From assembly GCF_019132875.1 (NCBI RefSeq), contig NZ_JAHSPF010000010.1, positions 62,001-126,000 on the forward strand: a stretch of 64,000 bases of DNA, in the 5' to 3' direction. The notes below the pieces were generated by a model. That model was not told the DNA's origin, made no database searches, and worked only from the letters and a program-made list of their open reading frames with translations. The position numbers and the translations under genes were made by a program. Below, piece after piece: positions 31,120-40,864 of the stretch (the stretch's first letter is position 1; each line of letters starts with the position of its first letter). This stretch comes from Erwinia phyllosphaerae (GTDB lineage: Bacteria > Pseudomonadota > Gammaproteobacteria > Enterobacterales > Enterobacteriaceae).

Positions 31120-31386
31120 TTATTTATAAACGTCGGCAATCGCGCTGAACTTGCCGTGCTCGCGGCCGGCGATAATCAGATAATATTTACCGCCCTTTTC
31201 ATCCGCCAGCTTAGACAGTACGTGTTTAGCGTCCATTGGCGAGGTCGTTTCCGCCGTGGTGTGCACCGTACCAATTTTTTCCAGCTTCATGTTTTTAACT
31301 TCTTCTTTGGTCACTTCTTTTGCCGCCAGCGCAGCAAAAGGCAGTGACATTGCCAGCACAGCAACAGCCATAGTTTTCAGTTTCAT
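31120..31386 (-). CDS. Small YhcN/BhsA-type periplasmic stress protein (DUF1471)
   Basis: 88-residue secreted protein with a signal peptide (about 1-21, MKLKTMAVAVLAMSLPFAALA). The mature part resembles the DUF1471 YdgH/BhsA/McbA fold: KIGTVHTTAETTSPMDAKHVLSKLADEKGGKYYLIIAGREHGK is the diagnostic region. Family members are linked to acid, oxidative or copper stress and biofilm, but the specific role is unknown here. GTG 31395 is excluded because the GGAG ribosome site (31395-31398) overlaps it; ATG 31386 lies 8 bases after it. A Fur-like palindrome is about 100 bases upstream. Confidence 0.8.
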   Translation of the reverse strand: MKLKTMAVAVLAMSLPFAALAAKEVTKEEVKNMKLEKIGTVHTTAETTSPMDAKHVLSKLADEKGGKYYLIIAGREHGKFSAIADVYK

Positions 31387-31487
31387 CAGAGACACTCCGC
31401 GTTAGTTTTATTTTAATCCGCCGCTGCCTTCGACTATAGGGTGTGGTAAAGCCAGTCCCACTCAGAGGTAAGCAAGGTCAGCGTCCC

Positions 31488-31502
31488 CGATAATTATTAT
31501 CG
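31488..31502. promoter_or_regulatory. Perfect 15-bp Fur-like palindrome
   Basis: CGATAAT-T-ATTATCG is a perfect palindrome differing from the 7-1-7 Fur core (TGATAAT-N-ATTATCA) only at its two outer bases. It sits between the bioH stop and the small periplasmic protein gene, 102-116 bases before the latter's ATG. Binding by Fur is inferred only. Confidence 0.4.
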
Positions 31503-31535
31503 CTAACCAATAATTCGCCAGTTTTCAGCGGAAAA

Positions 31536-32312
31536 TTACCGCGGCAATTCCAGGTCAAAATCAAGCAGTTGCTGGCAGAAGTCTTCGGGATGCGAAATAA
31601 AAGGCGCGTGCGCGGCTTTCTCAATAATGACCGAGCTGCTCTGCGGCCACTGTTCATCCAGCAGCGAAGCTATTTTGCGCGGAACCAGACCATCCAGCGC
31701 GCCGTATATCCGCAGCAGCGGGACGGCCAGCCCCTGCATTTTTTCTCGCAGATCGACCGTGCGTAAAATTTCCAGGCCACCCTGTAAAACACTCACTTCC
31801 GGCGCAGGCAGAGAAAGCACCACGCTTTTCAGCTGGCGCGCATCCTGCCTTGCCGTTGTGGTACCCAGCGTTTGCAGCGCCAGAAAACGCTCGACGGTAC
31901 GCTGAAAATCTTCGCTCAGCTGCTGCTGGAAGTTGCTTAACGTTTCGGGCTTGATGCCGGGCCACTCTTCCTGCGCGGTAAAGCAGGGTGAAGACGCGAC
32001 GGTGATCAGACCGCGAACGCGCTGCGGATGCTGTAGTGCAAGAGAGCTGGCAACCAGGCCGCCCAGCGACCAGCCGAGCCAGACCGCTTGTGCAGGCGCA
32101 AACGGCAGCAGATTAGCGACCATCTCTTCCACGCTCATCGCCGGAAAACCCTCGCTGCGGCCATAGCCCGGCAGGTCCACCAGGTGCAGACGAAAATGCG
32201 GGCTGAGTCGCGCGACGACGTTTTGCCATACACCCGCGTTCAGACCCCATCCGTGCAGCATCACAAGATCGCGATCTCCCGTGCCGATTGTCTGCCAGTA
32301 AAGCTGCGCCAT
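31536..32312 (-). CDS. bioH: Pimeloyl-ACP methyl ester carboxylesterase BioH
   Basis: Alpha/beta hydrolase that removes the methyl group from pimeloyl-ACP methyl ester, ending the first phase of biotin synthesis. 258 residues, E. coli 256. Catalytic Ser82 in GWSLGG, Asp in YGALDGLVP (about 207) and His in [11 protein letters not shown] (about 235). N-terminal oxyanion segment [11 protein letters not shown]. Divergent from gntX with a 34-base gap, as in E. coli. Confidence 0.97.
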   Translation of the reverse strand: MAQLYWQTIGTGDRDLVMLHGWGLNAGVWQNVVARLSPHFRLHLVDLPGYGRSEGFPAMSVEEMVANLLPFAPAQAVWLGWSLGGLVASSLALQHPQRVRGLITVASSPCFTAQEEWPGIKPETLSNFQQQLSEDFQRTVERFLALQTLGTTTARQDARQLKSVVLSLPAPEVSVLQGGLEILRTVDLREKMQGLAVPLLRIYGALDGLVPRKIASLLDEQWPQSSSVIIEKAAHAPFISHPEDFCQQLLDFDLELPR

Positions 32313-32346
32313 CTTTTATTATCCTGTTTTGGTCATGGAGGACGCT

Positions 32347-33027
32347 ATGCTATCAATGCCCGCCGCCTGTTGGCTATGCCAGATGCCGCTGGCGCTTGCC
32401 CATCACGGTATCTGTAGCTATTGTCTGCGCACGTTATCGCGCCCGCGTTGCTGTCCGCGCTGCGGTATGCCTTCGCTTTATCCCGAGGCTGAATGCGGAC
32501 GCTGCCTGCGCCATCCGCCGTCGTGGCAGCAGCTGGTATTTGTCACCGACTGGCAGCCGCCGCTGCAAAATCAGATCTGCCAGCTGAAGTTTTTTCACAA
32601 GACAGCACATTCGGCGATGCTGGCGCGGCTAGTTTTGCTAACCTGGTTAACGGCGCACCGTGAACGACGGCTGGTGCGGCCCGATCTGCTGTTGTGCGTG
32701 CCGCTGCATCATAGCCGTGCCTGGCGGCGCGGTTATAATCAGCTGGAGGAGCTGGCTCGTTATCTGGCGCACTGGCTGGCTTGCCCTTACCACCCTGCCG
32801 GACTATGCCGAAAAAAGCGGACGGCCGTGCAGCATTTTTTGACTGCGCGAGCCAGGCGCCGCAACCTGCGCGGCGCGTTCAGGGTTGAAAGCGAGGTCAA
32901 AGGGCGGCATATCGCTTTACTGGACGACGTCGTGACCACCGGCAGCACCGTGGAAGAGATTAGCCGTATCCTGCTGGCCGCCGGTGCCGCCAGCGTGCAG
33001 GTTCTGTGCCTTTGCCGCACCTTGTAG
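32347..33027 (+). CDS. gntX: ComF-family phosphoribosyltransferase-like protein GntX
   Basis: ComF/GntX family protein; in E. coli it supports use of DNA as nutrient (also called HofD-linked YhgH), and the biochemical activity is unproven. From ATG 32347 (GGAGG 5-10 bases upstream) it has 226 residues and begins MLSMPAACWLCQMPLALAHHGIC; the six codons upstream are excluded. Cysteines C9, C11, C23, C26, C36, C39, C50 and C53 suggest a double zinc ribbon, followed by a PRTase-type loop LLDDVVTTGSTVEEI near 192-206. Adjacent to nfuA. Confidence 0.9.
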   Translation: MLSMPAACWLCQMPLALAHHGICSYCLRTLSRPRCCPRCGMPSLYPEAECGRCLRHPPSWQQLVFVTDWQPPLQNQICQLKFFHKTAHSAMLARLVLLTWLTAHRERRLVRPDLLLCVPLHHSRAWRRGYNQLEELARYLAHWLACPYHPAGLCRKKRTAVQHFLTARARRRNLRGAFRVESEVKGRHIALLDDVVTTGSTVEEISRILLAAGAASVQVLCLCRTL

Positions 33028-33086
33028 AGCGTCGGCGATGAGCGTAAAATAAACCCACTAATTTAGTCAACTATTGAGCAATCGCC

Positions 33087-33662
33087 ATGATCCGAATTAC
33101 TGATTCTGCGCAAGAGCACTTTGCAAAACTGCTGTCCAAACAGGAAGAAGGCACCCAGATTCGCGTATTCGTTATCAATCCGGGTACGCCTGGTGCGGAA
33201 TGCGGCGTTTCTTACTGCCCACCCGATGCGGTAGAAGCCACGGATACCGAGCTGAAGTTTGAAAAACTTACCGCTTACGTTGACGCGCTGAGCGCGCCTT
33301 ATCTTGAAGAGGCGGAAATCGACTTTGTTACCGACAACCTGGGTTCCCAGCTGACGCTGAAAGCCCCTAACGCCAAAATGCGTAAGGTGAGCGACGACGC
33401 GCCGCTGATTGAGCGCGTAGAGTATCAGCTACAGGCCACGATTAACCCGCAGCTGGCCAGCCACGGCGGTAAAGTTTCGCTGATGGAGATTACCGAAGAC
33501 GGCTTCGCTATTCTGCAGTTTGGCGGCGGCTGTAATGGCTGTTCAATGGTTGATGTGACGCTGAAAGAAGGCATCGAAAAAGAGCTGCTGGCGACCTTCC
33601 CGGAGCTGAAAGGCGTGCGCGATTTAACCGAGCACCAGCGTGGCGAGCACTCGTTCTACTAA
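33087..33662 (+). CDS. nfuA: Fe-S biogenesis protein NfuA
   Basis: Carrier that delivers [4Fe-4S] clusters to targets such as lipoyl synthase. 191 residues as in E. coli. N-terminal degenerate A-type domain ([13 protein letters not shown]) and C-terminal NifU domain with the cluster-binding CxxC at C149 and C152 in [17 protein letters not shown]. Followed by a terminator. Confidence 0.98.
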   Translation: MIRITDSAQEHFAKLLSKQEEGTQIRVFVINPGTPGAECGVSYCPPDAVEATDTELKFEKLTAYVDALSAPYLEEAEIDFVTDNLGSQLTLKAPNAKMRKVSDDAPLIERVEYQLQATINPQLASHGGKVSLMEITEDGFAILQFGGGCNGCSMVDVTLKEGIEKELLATFPELKGVRDLTEHQRGEHSFY

Positions 33663-33677
33663 GCGGTTAATAGCAAC

Positions 33678-33709
33678 AGCCGGGCGGCCGTGAACCGCCC
33701 GGCTTTTTT
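33678..33709 (+). terminator. Terminator after nfuA
   Basis: 10-bp stem AGCCGGGCGG/CCGCCCGGCT (33678-33687, 33695-33704) followed by TTTTT. Confidence 0.85.
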
Positions 33710-33879
33710 ATGGCTATAAATGCCCTGAAACAGAAAAAGGCAGGATGGCGAACGCCCGATGCCGGTCAAATGCTTCAACCCTGTCGTTAAGATAGTGAAA
33801 AGCCGCTCTGGAGACTTTCGCGATTCACTATAATTCGCCCTGACTAATTTAAACGGATTAAAAAACAGGAATCGATAAG

Positions 33880-35664
33880 GTGAACAGGGTTTTAACCAGA
33901 GTCTTTCAGTGGGCAATAGCCACGGGCATTATGCTAATTGCCGCCCAGGCTACCGCTGCCGATAATTTACCAACCGTGAAGCCGGTTATGGACTGTAGCC
34001 AGTTAAGTTCCGTCAACCTGAGCAATAAAATTGGCGGGAAAGTCACTATTAATTCTGCGGCCCCGCTGAAAACTGCTGAGGGAAGCTTTTGTCAGGTAAA
34101 AGCGACCATCGCGCCTTCGATTGGTATCGAAGTTGCGCTGCCACAACAGCAGTGGACGCAGCGTTTTCTTCAGGTGGGATGCGGCGGATTATGTGGAGAA
34201 ATCAACCTTAGCCCGACCAACGTCAGCGGCTGCGCACCAGCCACGCAGGGCGAGTTCGTGGTTGCCGCAACCGACATGGGCCACAGCGGCAGCATGATGG
34301 ATGCCAGCTGGGCTGAAGATCCGCAAAAACGCATCGATTTTGCTTATCGCGCCAATCACCTCACAGCCCTGCTGGCGAAAGCTCTGATCCAGACTTACTA
34401 CGGCCAGACGCAGAAGTATGCCTATTTTATGGGTTGTTCCGATGGCGGACGTGAAGCGCTGATGGAAGCGCAGCGTTTCCCGGACGACTTTGATGGTATT
34501 ACCGCAGGCGCTTCAGCCGCCTTTTTCCAGTTCCAGAATTCATTTTTCCACGGCTGGGACGTGGTCGCTAATCAGCGTGCGGACGGCTCAGCGATTCTGT
34601 TGCAGGACCGCCTGCCCATTCTTCATCGTGCGGTACTGGCGCACTGTCCGACTCTTTCTGGCATCAACGATGGATTACTGGCCAATCCGTATGCCTGCAC
34701 CTTCTCACCAAAGTGGGTTAACACCTGCGCGGCAAATCAGACGGATAAATCGAACTGCCTGACAGCAGAAGAAATCAGCGTCGTGGAAAAACTCTATCGC
34801 GGTGCCTCAGACAGCGAAGGCAATCAGTTTGTTGTCGCCGGTCTACCGCTCGGATCTGAGCTGCGCTGGCCGGTTCCGGCTACCGCTAACGGTCACTCTA
34901 TGGCGGAAACGATGGCATTGCCCGCGCTGCAATCGGTATTGCTACCGGGCGGGAAACAAAACATTACTACCCTGCACGATTTCCCGTTGAACAGACAAAA
35001 CTTTGCGGCGGTTGCACAGCTGGCTCCGCTGTATAACGCGGCCAATACCAATCTCAGCGGTTTTATGAAGCGAGGCGGTAAACTGATTATGTGGCACGGC
35101 CTTGCTGATGATTCCGTTAGTCCGGCCTTTTCCATCGCTTACTATCGTGGCGTGCAGGCCTATCTTGGCGAGAAATCTACAGAGCAATTTCTTCGTCTGT
35201 TCCTGCTGCCGGGCGTAGGCCACTGCGGCGGCGGGGAAGGATTAGATCAGGTTAATCTGCTTTCACCACTGATGGCGTGGACCGAGCAAAATCATGCGCC
35301 TGAAAAACTGATTGCGGGCAAATCAGCCGTTGCTGAGCCGACCGCAGGCATGCCCGCAAAGCCGCAGAGTAAAACGTCAGAAGTGGGAAAAGATGCGGAA
35401 GCCCATTTCCACGGCGTACTGCGCGTAAGCTCGCCGGTCGCTGTCGCAATGCCGACGTTGAAAGCTACGCGTCCCGTATTCCCTTATCCTTATATTGCGA
35501 AATATAACGGGAAAGGATCGCCTGACAGCGCAGAAAATTACGTGCCCATAAAATCAGCCGCCTTTGACAGGCTGGTGGTCGGTAAACCGGCCAGCGATTT
35601 TATCGGCCCGAATAACCAGAAAAATTATGTTGTAGACGGTAAGACGTTAAAGGCTCAGCCATAA
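33880..35664 (+). CDS. Secreted tannase/feruloyl-esterase-family protein
   Basis: Tannase-family (PF07519-type) alpha/beta hydrolase that would cleave ester bonds of phenolic esters such as gallates or ferulates; substrate unknown. 594 residues. Signal peptide about 1-27 ending AQATAAD. Ser nucleophile in GCSDGG (S187), acid D410/D411 in GLADDS, His448 in GVGHCGGG. Cysteine pairs C101/C105 and others suggest disulfides, fitting periplasmic or extracellular location. The start is GTG 33880 with AGGA upstream; TATAAT at 33829-33834 is a likely -10. It occupies the site of gntT in K-12, flanked by terminators, so it is probably a single-gene insertion. Confidence 0.85.
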   Translation: MNRVLTRVFQWAIATGIMLIAAQATAADNLPTVKPVMDCSQLSSVNLSNKIGGKVTINSAAPLKTAEGSFCQVKATIAPSIGIEVALPQQQWTQRFLQVGCGGLCGEINLSPTNVSGCAPATQGEFVVAATDMGHSGSMMDASWAEDPQKRIDFAYRANHLTALLAKALIQTYYGQTQKYAYFMGCSDGGREALMEAQRFPDDFDGITAGASAAFFQFQNSFFHGWDVVANQRADGSAILLQDRLPILHRAVLAHCPTLSGINDGLLANPYACTFSPKWVNTCAANQTDKSNCLTAEEISVVEKLYRGASDSEGNQFVVAGLPLGSELRWPVPATANGHSMAETMALPALQSVLLPGGKQNITTLHDFPLNRQNFAAVAQLAPLYNAANTNLSGFMKRGGKLIMWHGLADDSVSPAFSIAYYRGVQAYLGEKSTEQFLRLFLLPGVGHCGGGEGLDQVNLLSPLMAWTEQNHAPEKLIAGKSAVAEPTAGMPAKPQSKTSEVGKDAEAHFHGVLRVSSPVAVAMPTLKATRPVFPYPYIAKYNGKGSPDSAENYVPIKSAAFDRLVVGKPASDFIGPNNQKNYVVDGKTLKAQP

Positions 35665-35692
35665 GGCGTGCCGTTTTTTGTATTTTTCACAT

Positions 35693-35723
35693 AAAAAACC
35701 GGCTTATCAGGCCGGTTTTTTTT
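35693..35723. terminator. Bidirectional terminator between the tannase gene and malQ
   Basis: Stem AAAAAACCGGC/GCCGGTTTTTT (35693-35703, 35711-35721) has T runs leaving on both strands, serving the convergent tannase and malQ genes. Confidence 0.88.
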
Positions 35724-35751
35724 ATTTTTAAGCTGGTATCACCAGGACGGC

Positions 35752-37830
35752 CTACGCTTTTTTCTCCGCTTTACGCCGACGGTTGACCTCTTTTAACAGC
35801 AGATTGACCTGGGTATCGGCAAACATCTCCTCCAGCGTTTTGCTTAGCTTGCGTCGCCAGTTGGGATACTGATCCGTTGTGCCCGGCACGTTAACCGGCC
35901 TGTCCATATCCAGTAAGTCTTCCGGCTGCAGTCCCAGCAGGGCGCTGTTGCTGTCGGCCAGAAAACGGTGCATGCCCCGATTAAGCTGCGGCGACATTTT
36001 AACCAGGCTGGCTTTTTTGCCGCTGTTCTTCGGCACGCAGCCGTAACGGTGCAGCGCTTCCAGCAGCGCCTGCTTTTGCCGCGCCCTGTCCTGATACAGG
36101 CTGTGCAGCACAACCTTGTCCGGATAAAGTCCTAAAACTTCCCCCATCTCCAGGTCGACCGCGTTCCAGAAACCGCGCAGCGTTGGCAGATCGTGCGTGG
36201 TGGCGCTGGCCATCGACTGCCTTACCCATTTGGCTGGCGGACGATAGCGGTCGTGGCTTTCCTGCTCAAAATAGAGCACCTTCCACGAATAGATGCCGCA
36301 CTCGCGAAGTTTAGAAATAATTTCCGCCGGCACCGTCCCTAAGTCTTCACCGATCACCATGCACTGATTACGCTGGCTTTCCAGCGCCAGAATCGCCATC
36401 AGATCGTCAACCGGGTAGTAAACGTAGGCGCCAAAGTTGGCCGTTTCACCATAAGGGATCCACCACAGGCGCAGCAGCGACATGACGTGATCGATACGCA
36501 GCGCGCCGCAGCTCATCATGTTGGCCCGCAGCAAATCGATAAACGGCTGATAGCTTCGCGCCGTCATGATATGCGGATCCATCGGCGGCAGGCCCCAGTT
36601 TTGTCCCAGCGGGCCCAGCACGTCCGGCGGTGCGCCGACCGAAACATCCATACAGTACAGCTCTCTGTCGCTCCAGGTTTCCGCGCCGCCTTCCGCCACG
36701 CCAACGGCCAGATCGCGATACAGCCCTATCGGCATGCCGCGCTGCTGGCTTTCCTGCCAGCATTCGTCAAACTGCCGGTTTGCCAGCCACTGCATCCACA
36801 GCCAGAAATGCACTTCGTCTTCATTTTGCTGGCAAAACTGTTTTACCGCTTCGCCGTGCGCTTCGCGCAGGTTTTCCGGCCACACCGGCCAGCCCCAGTA
36901 ATCTTCATTCTCTTTCAGCATTGCACCGTGCAGCGCATCGAAAGCGGCCTGCCAGTAAAGGCTCTCGCCGCCCTTCTCTACAAATGCGGCAAAGTGCGCG
37001 CGGCTGGGATGGTCTTCCTGGTGCTGGCTAAAGCGCTGCCAGGCGTAGCGTAGGGCAAATATCTTCAGCTCGCCGACCACGCCATAGTCTACCCACTCCT
37101 CTTCCCTTGCCTGCTTTAGCCGACGTTGAATCGCCTGGCCGCGCAGCCAGCGCTGGCCTTCTTTGCTTTCCTGAAACTCCGGCACCGCATTAACGTCGAT
37201 ATAGAGTACGTTGAGCCAGCGCCGCGAGGAGGGGCTGTAAGGACTGGCGTTAGTCGGACTGGCCGGATAAAGCGAATGAATGGGATTAAGGCCGATAAAG
37301 GCGCCGCCGCGATCGGCCACTTCCGCCAGCATACGTTTTAAATCACTAAAATCGCCGATGCCCCAGTTATGTTCCGAACGCACCGTGTAAAGCTGTACGC
37401 AAGCTCCCCAGAGCTTTTTATCCTGACGCAGCGGTTCCGGCTCGTAGCAGCGTTTAGGCGCCACGATAATCCGGCACTGCCACTCTTTTTTGGTCTGGCG
37501 CAGCGACAGCTGATGGTAGCCATAGGCCAGCGAAGACGGCAGCGTAACCGATTCGCCAGCGCTCACCTCGCCCTGGTATTCACGTCCCTTTTCCGTAATA
37601 AGCCGCCACTGGTAGCTGCCTTTACCGCCTACCTCCAGCTGCATAGTGCGTTTACGCCGGAAGACCTTGCACGGCGGCACCGGGCCTGGCTTATCGCGCT
37701 TTGTGGACATTGCCGCCAGCAGACGCTGACGGATATCCATGGAGATCTCTTCCTGTTCGCCTTTTGCATTAACATAACGGGCGGCGATACCTGCCGCCGC
37801 CGCTGCCTGTTCAAACTTCTTTTTATCCAT
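35752..37830 (-). CDS. malQ: 4-alpha-glucanotransferase (amylomaltase)
   Basis: GH77 disproportionating enzyme of maltodextrin breakdown, producing longer glucans for MalP and glucose. 692 residues, E. coli 694. Catalytic Asp in ALRIDHVMS (about 447), acid/base Glu in VIGEDLGTVP (about 494), and the downstream THDLPTLRGFW with the third acidic residue. 10 bases after malP in the malPQ operon. Its position is conserved, but the usual activator gene malT is not next to it. Confidence 0.97.
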   Translation of the reverse strand: MDKKKFEQAAAAAGIAARYVNAKGEQEEISMDIRQRLLAAMSTKRDKPGPVPPCKVFRRKRTMQLEVGGKGSYQWRLITEKGREYQGEVSAGESVTLPSSLAYGYHQLSLRQTKKEWQCRIIVAPKRCYEPEPLRQDKKLWGACVQLYTVRSEHNWGIGDFSDLKRMLAEVADRGGAFIGLNPIHSLYPASPTNASPYSPSSRRWLNVLYIDVNAVPEFQESKEGQRWLRGQAIQRRLKQAREEEWVDYGVVGELKIFALRYAWQRFSQHQEDHPSRAHFAAFVEKGGESLYWQAAFDALHGAMLKENEDYWGWPVWPENLREAHGEAVKQFCQQNEDEVHFWLWMQWLANRQFDECWQESQQRGMPIGLYRDLAVGVAEGGAETWSDRELYCMDVSVGAPPDVLGPLGQNWGLPPMDPHIMTARSYQPFIDLLRANMMSCGALRIDHVMSLLRLWWIPYGETANFGAYVYYPVDDLMAILALESQRNQCMVIGEDLGTVPAEIISKLRECGIYSWKVLYFEQESHDRYRPPAKWVRQSMASATTHDLPTLRGFWNAVDLEMGEVLGLYPDKVVLHSLYQDRARQKQALLEALHRYGCVPKNSGKKASLVKMSPQLNRGMHRFLADSNSALLGLQPEDLLDMDRPVNVPGTTDQYPNWRRKLSKTLEEMFADTQVNLLLKEVNRRRKAEKKA

Positions 37831-37840
37831 TGCTGCTCCC

Positions 37841-40243
37841 TTATCGTCTGGCCTGCCAAATGCGCTGTTGATAATCGCGGATAGAACGGTCAGAGCTGAA
37901 CATGCCGCAGCGCGCGGTGTTCAGAATGGTCATTTTGGTCCAGGCATCCTGGTCCCGATAAAGCTGTTCGGCCCGCTTTTGCGCCTCGCAGTAGCTGGCG
38001 AAATCGGCCAGTACCTGCCAGAAATCGCCGCCCGCGCCCAGGCTGGAGAGCATGGGTTCAAACGCCTTTTTGTCACCGTTGCTGAAGAAGCCTTTTTCCA
38101 GCTCTTTCAAAATAGCGTCCAGATGCTTGTCTTTTTTACGTAGCTTAAGCGGTGCATAACCGTTTTTTTTCAGCGCTTTCACTTCGTCTACGGTGTGGCC
38201 AAAAATAAAGATGTTTTCCGCGCCTACCTGTTCGGCAATCTCGACGTTGGCACCGTCGAGCGTGCCAACGGTCAGCGCGCCGTTTAGCGCCAGCTTCATG
38301 TTGCCGGTGCCGGAAGCCTCATAGCCTGCGGTAGAAATTTGCTCGGAGATATCGGCCGCCGGGATCATCATTTCGGCGGCGGTAATGCGATAGTCAGGAA
38401 TAAAGACAACCTTCATCCTGTCGCCAATAACCGGGTCGTTATTGATTTTCTCGGCCACTTTATTGATGGCATAGATGATGTTTTTTGCCAGGTAGTAGCC
38501 CGGCGCGGCCTTGGCGCCAAACAAGAAGACGCGCGGCACAAAGTCCATATCGGGGTTTTCGCGCAGCCGCTTATAGCAGGAGAGGATATGCAGCAGGCCA
38601 AGGTGCTGGCGTTTGTACTCGTGCAGCCGTTTGATTTGCACATCGAATATCGCTTCAGGATTAATCACTATGCCGGTTCGCTGGTGAACATAGTCGGCCA
38701 GCCGAACTTTATTGGCGTGCTTGATTTCCCGATAGCGCTGGCGGAAAGCGGGGTCGTCGACGAAAGCTTCCAGACCTTTTAATGCGTCAAGGTTATTGAC
38801 CCATTCGACCTTAAGCGTGTCGTCGATAAGTTCTGACAGCAGCGGGTTACACTGCTTTAACCAGCGGCGCGGCGTAATGCCGTTGGTGACGTTATGAAAT
38901 TTAGCGGGCCAAAGCTGGTGATATTCCGGAAAGAGATCTTTAACCACCAGCTCGGAGTGCAGCGCCGCCACGCCGTTAACCGCAAAGCCGCTGACCACGC
39001 ACAGGTTCGCCATGCGCAGCTGGTTGTCGTAAAGCACCGCCAGCTTTTCCCACACCGCCTCATCGTTCGGCCACTGCTTCTCTACCTGCTTTTTAAAGCG
39101 TCGGTTAATCTCTTTGATAATCAGGTAATGGCGCGGCAGCAGCGAGCGCACCAGCCGCTCATCCCAGCGCTCCAGCGCCTCCGGCATCAGCGTGTGGTTG
39201 GTATAGGCAAAAGTGTTGCTGACAATCGCCCAGGCATCATCCCATTCCAGCTGATGCTCATCCAGCAGCACGCGCAGCATCTCGGGAATGGCAATGGTAG
39301 GATGCGTGTCGTTTAGCTGGATAACTTCATAGTCGGGCAGTTCCGTCACCGGCCTGCCCGCGCGATGGTGGCGGCGTAAAATGTCCGCGACCGAACAGGC
39401 GCACTGAAAATATTGCTGCATCAGGCGCAGCCGTTTGCCATCCTGATGATTGTCGTTGGGGTAGAGTACCTTGGTCAGCTTTTCCGCTTCGATACCCTGC
39501 TGCTCCGCCTGCAGAAATTTGCCGTCGTTAAACAGCGTCAGATTAAAAGGATGCGCATGGCTTGCCTGCCAGAGCCTCAGCGGCTGCACTACGCCATTTT
39601 GATAGCCGATAACCGGCAGATCCCAGGCCTCGCCGCGCAGCGTCACGGCGGGCTGCCATTCCACTCCGCCCTGCGCATTCTTAATAGTTTTGCCGCCAAA
39701 ATGGACGTCAACGTCCAGTGCGGCGTTATGGCGGAACCACGGATAGCTGGCGCGGTGCCAGTCATCCGGCGCTTCCATCTGTCGGCCATCGGCAAAGGAT
39801 TGTCGAAACAGGCCATACTGGTAGTTCAGGCCATAGCCGGTAGCGGACTGGCCCACCGTGGCCATCGAATCCAGAAAGCAGGCGGCCAGGCGCCCCAGGC
39901 CACCGTTACCCAAAGCGGGATCGACCTCTTCCTCCAGCAGCTCGCTTAAATCACGCTGGTGCGCCGCCAGAGATGCCTTCACGCCGTCATACCATCCCAG
40001 GTTCAGCAGATTGTTGCCGGTCAGCCTGCCGATCAAAAACTCCATAGAGATGTAGTTTACGTGACGCTGCTTTTTTACCGCTTTCATCGGCGGTGCGGCG
40101 GCAAGCAGTTCGGCAAGCGCGCCGCTCAGCGCCTGCCACCACTGATAAGCCGTCATCTCATCTGCTGCAGAAAGTCCAAAGTGCTGCCACTGGCGGGTTA
40201 AAGCCGCCTCAAAACGTGCCTGATTAAATTTCTGATGCGACAT
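37841..40243 (-). CDS. malP: Maltodextrin phosphorylase
   Basis: PLP-dependent GT35 phosphorylase releasing glucose-1-phosphate from maltodextrins. From ATG 40243 it has 800 residues (E. coli 797) and begins [15 protein letters not shown] with AGGAAG upstream; 26 extra codons in the open frame are excluded. The PLP Lys lies in [22 protein letters not shown] (lysine near 649). [14 protein letters not shown] and HLNDTHP-like [10 protein letters not shown] are present. It lacks the extra N-terminal segment of GlgP, supporting MalP rather than a second GlgP. Confidence 0.96.
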   Translation of the reverse strand: MSHQKFNQARFEAALTRQWQHFGLSAADEMTAYQWWQALSGALAELLAAAPPMKAVKKQRHVNYISMEFLIGRLTGNNLLNLGWYDGVKASLAAHQRDLSELLEEEVDPALGNGGLGRLAACFLDSMATVGQSATGYGLNYQYGLFRQSFADGRQMEAPDDWHRASYPWFRHNAALDVDVHFGGKTIKNAQGGVEWQPAVTLRGEAWDLPVIGYQNGVVQPLRLWQASHAHPFNLTLFNDGKFLQAEQQGIEAEKLTKVLYPNDNHQDGKRLRLMQQYFQCACSVADILRRHHRAGRPVTELPDYEVIQLNDTHPTIAIPEMLRVLLDEHQLEWDDAWAIVSNTFAYTNHTLMPEALERWDERLVRSLLPRHYLIIKEINRRFKKQVEKQWPNDEAVWEKLAVLYDNQLRMANLCVVSGFAVNGVAALHSELVVKDLFPEYHQLWPAKFHNVTNGITPRRWLKQCNPLLSELIDDTLKVEWVNNLDALKGLEAFVDDPAFRQRYREIKHANKVRLADYVHQRTGIVINPEAIFDVQIKRLHEYKRQHLGLLHILSCYKRLRENPDMDFVPRVFLFGAKAAPGYYLAKNIIYAINKVAEKINNDPVIGDRMKVVFIPDYRITAAEMMIPAADISEQISTAGYEASGTGNMKLALNGALTVGTLDGANVEIAEQVGAENIFIFGHTVDEVKALKKNGYAPLKLRKKDKHLDAILKELEKGFFSNGDKKAFEPMLSSLGAGGDFWQVLADFASYCEAQKRAEQLYRDQDAWTKMTILNTARCGMFSSDRSIRDYQQRIWQARR

Positions 40244-40464
40244 ACCGCTTCCTTTTGAAATGGTAAGAGGAGAACAGGCGGGACACATACAGTTAAGACC
40301 TGAACAGAAAAAAATGCTCATGCGGGGGAGTGAAAAAGTCGAAACGTTTTTTCTTAAGATTTCAAAGGGGCAAGGTTAGCGGGGTAATCTGCGGTGTTTT
40401 GCGGTAGCGTTTTTAAGCCGTGAAAAAAACGCCGCCGCCAGGCTTTATCAGCGGGTCCGTGCCG

Positions 40465-40815
40465 CTAGCGTTGCCGACACTCCTTGTCGATCTCTTTCTC
40501 AATCTCAGCCGGGCTGGCGTGCTGCGTCAGAAGCTTGAAGCGGTACTTCAATTTAAGGCCCTGCGCATCACACCGGCCCGACTCTGCCAGCGCCACTGCC
40601 GCGCTATAAGCCTGATAGCAGGCGTCTGCATCATCAACATGCTGTTTACACTGGCTAAAAACTTGCCAGGTCAGGTCGGGCCTTGCGCTATACCAGACAA
40701 TTTGCGGGCTGCTTTTTATCTCTTTCAGCAGCTGCGGCAGGTAAAAATAGCCGGCGGCGAACCCAATAAGTAACACCGGGATTAAAACTACGCCGAAACT
40801 CATTTTTCTCTTCAT
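40465..40815 (-). CDS. Uncharacterised small membrane-anchored protein
   Basis: I do not recognise this 116-residue protein. It has a basic start (MKRK), one hydrophobic segment at about 6-30 (likely a membrane anchor, with the rest outside the cytoplasm) and a polar domain with four cysteines: C56 and C66 in QCKQHVDDADACYQAY, C82 in GRCDAQG and C113 in DKECRQR. They could form two disulfides. GGAG lies 11 bases before the ATG; ATG 40803 is an alternative start. It lies between malP and glpR, where K-12 carries malT and rtcBA, and runs on the same strand as both. Confidence 0.6.
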   Translation of the reverse strand: MKRKMSFGVVLIPVLLIGFAAGYFYLPQLLKEIKSSPQIVWYSARPDLTWQVFSQCKQHVDDADACYQAYSAAVALAESGRCDAQGLKLKYRFKLLTQHASPAEIEKEIDKECRQR

Positions 40816-40864
40816 GCCTGTTTGCGCTCCTGCAACCCGCTATCTATTGCTGCCATACGAGGCC

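Noticed and set aside
40320-40380. MalT-box-like GGGGAGTGAA and GGGGCAAGG upstream of malP
   Set aside because: Each differs from GGGGAKGAGG at several positions and the spacing is irregular; not convincing as activator sites.
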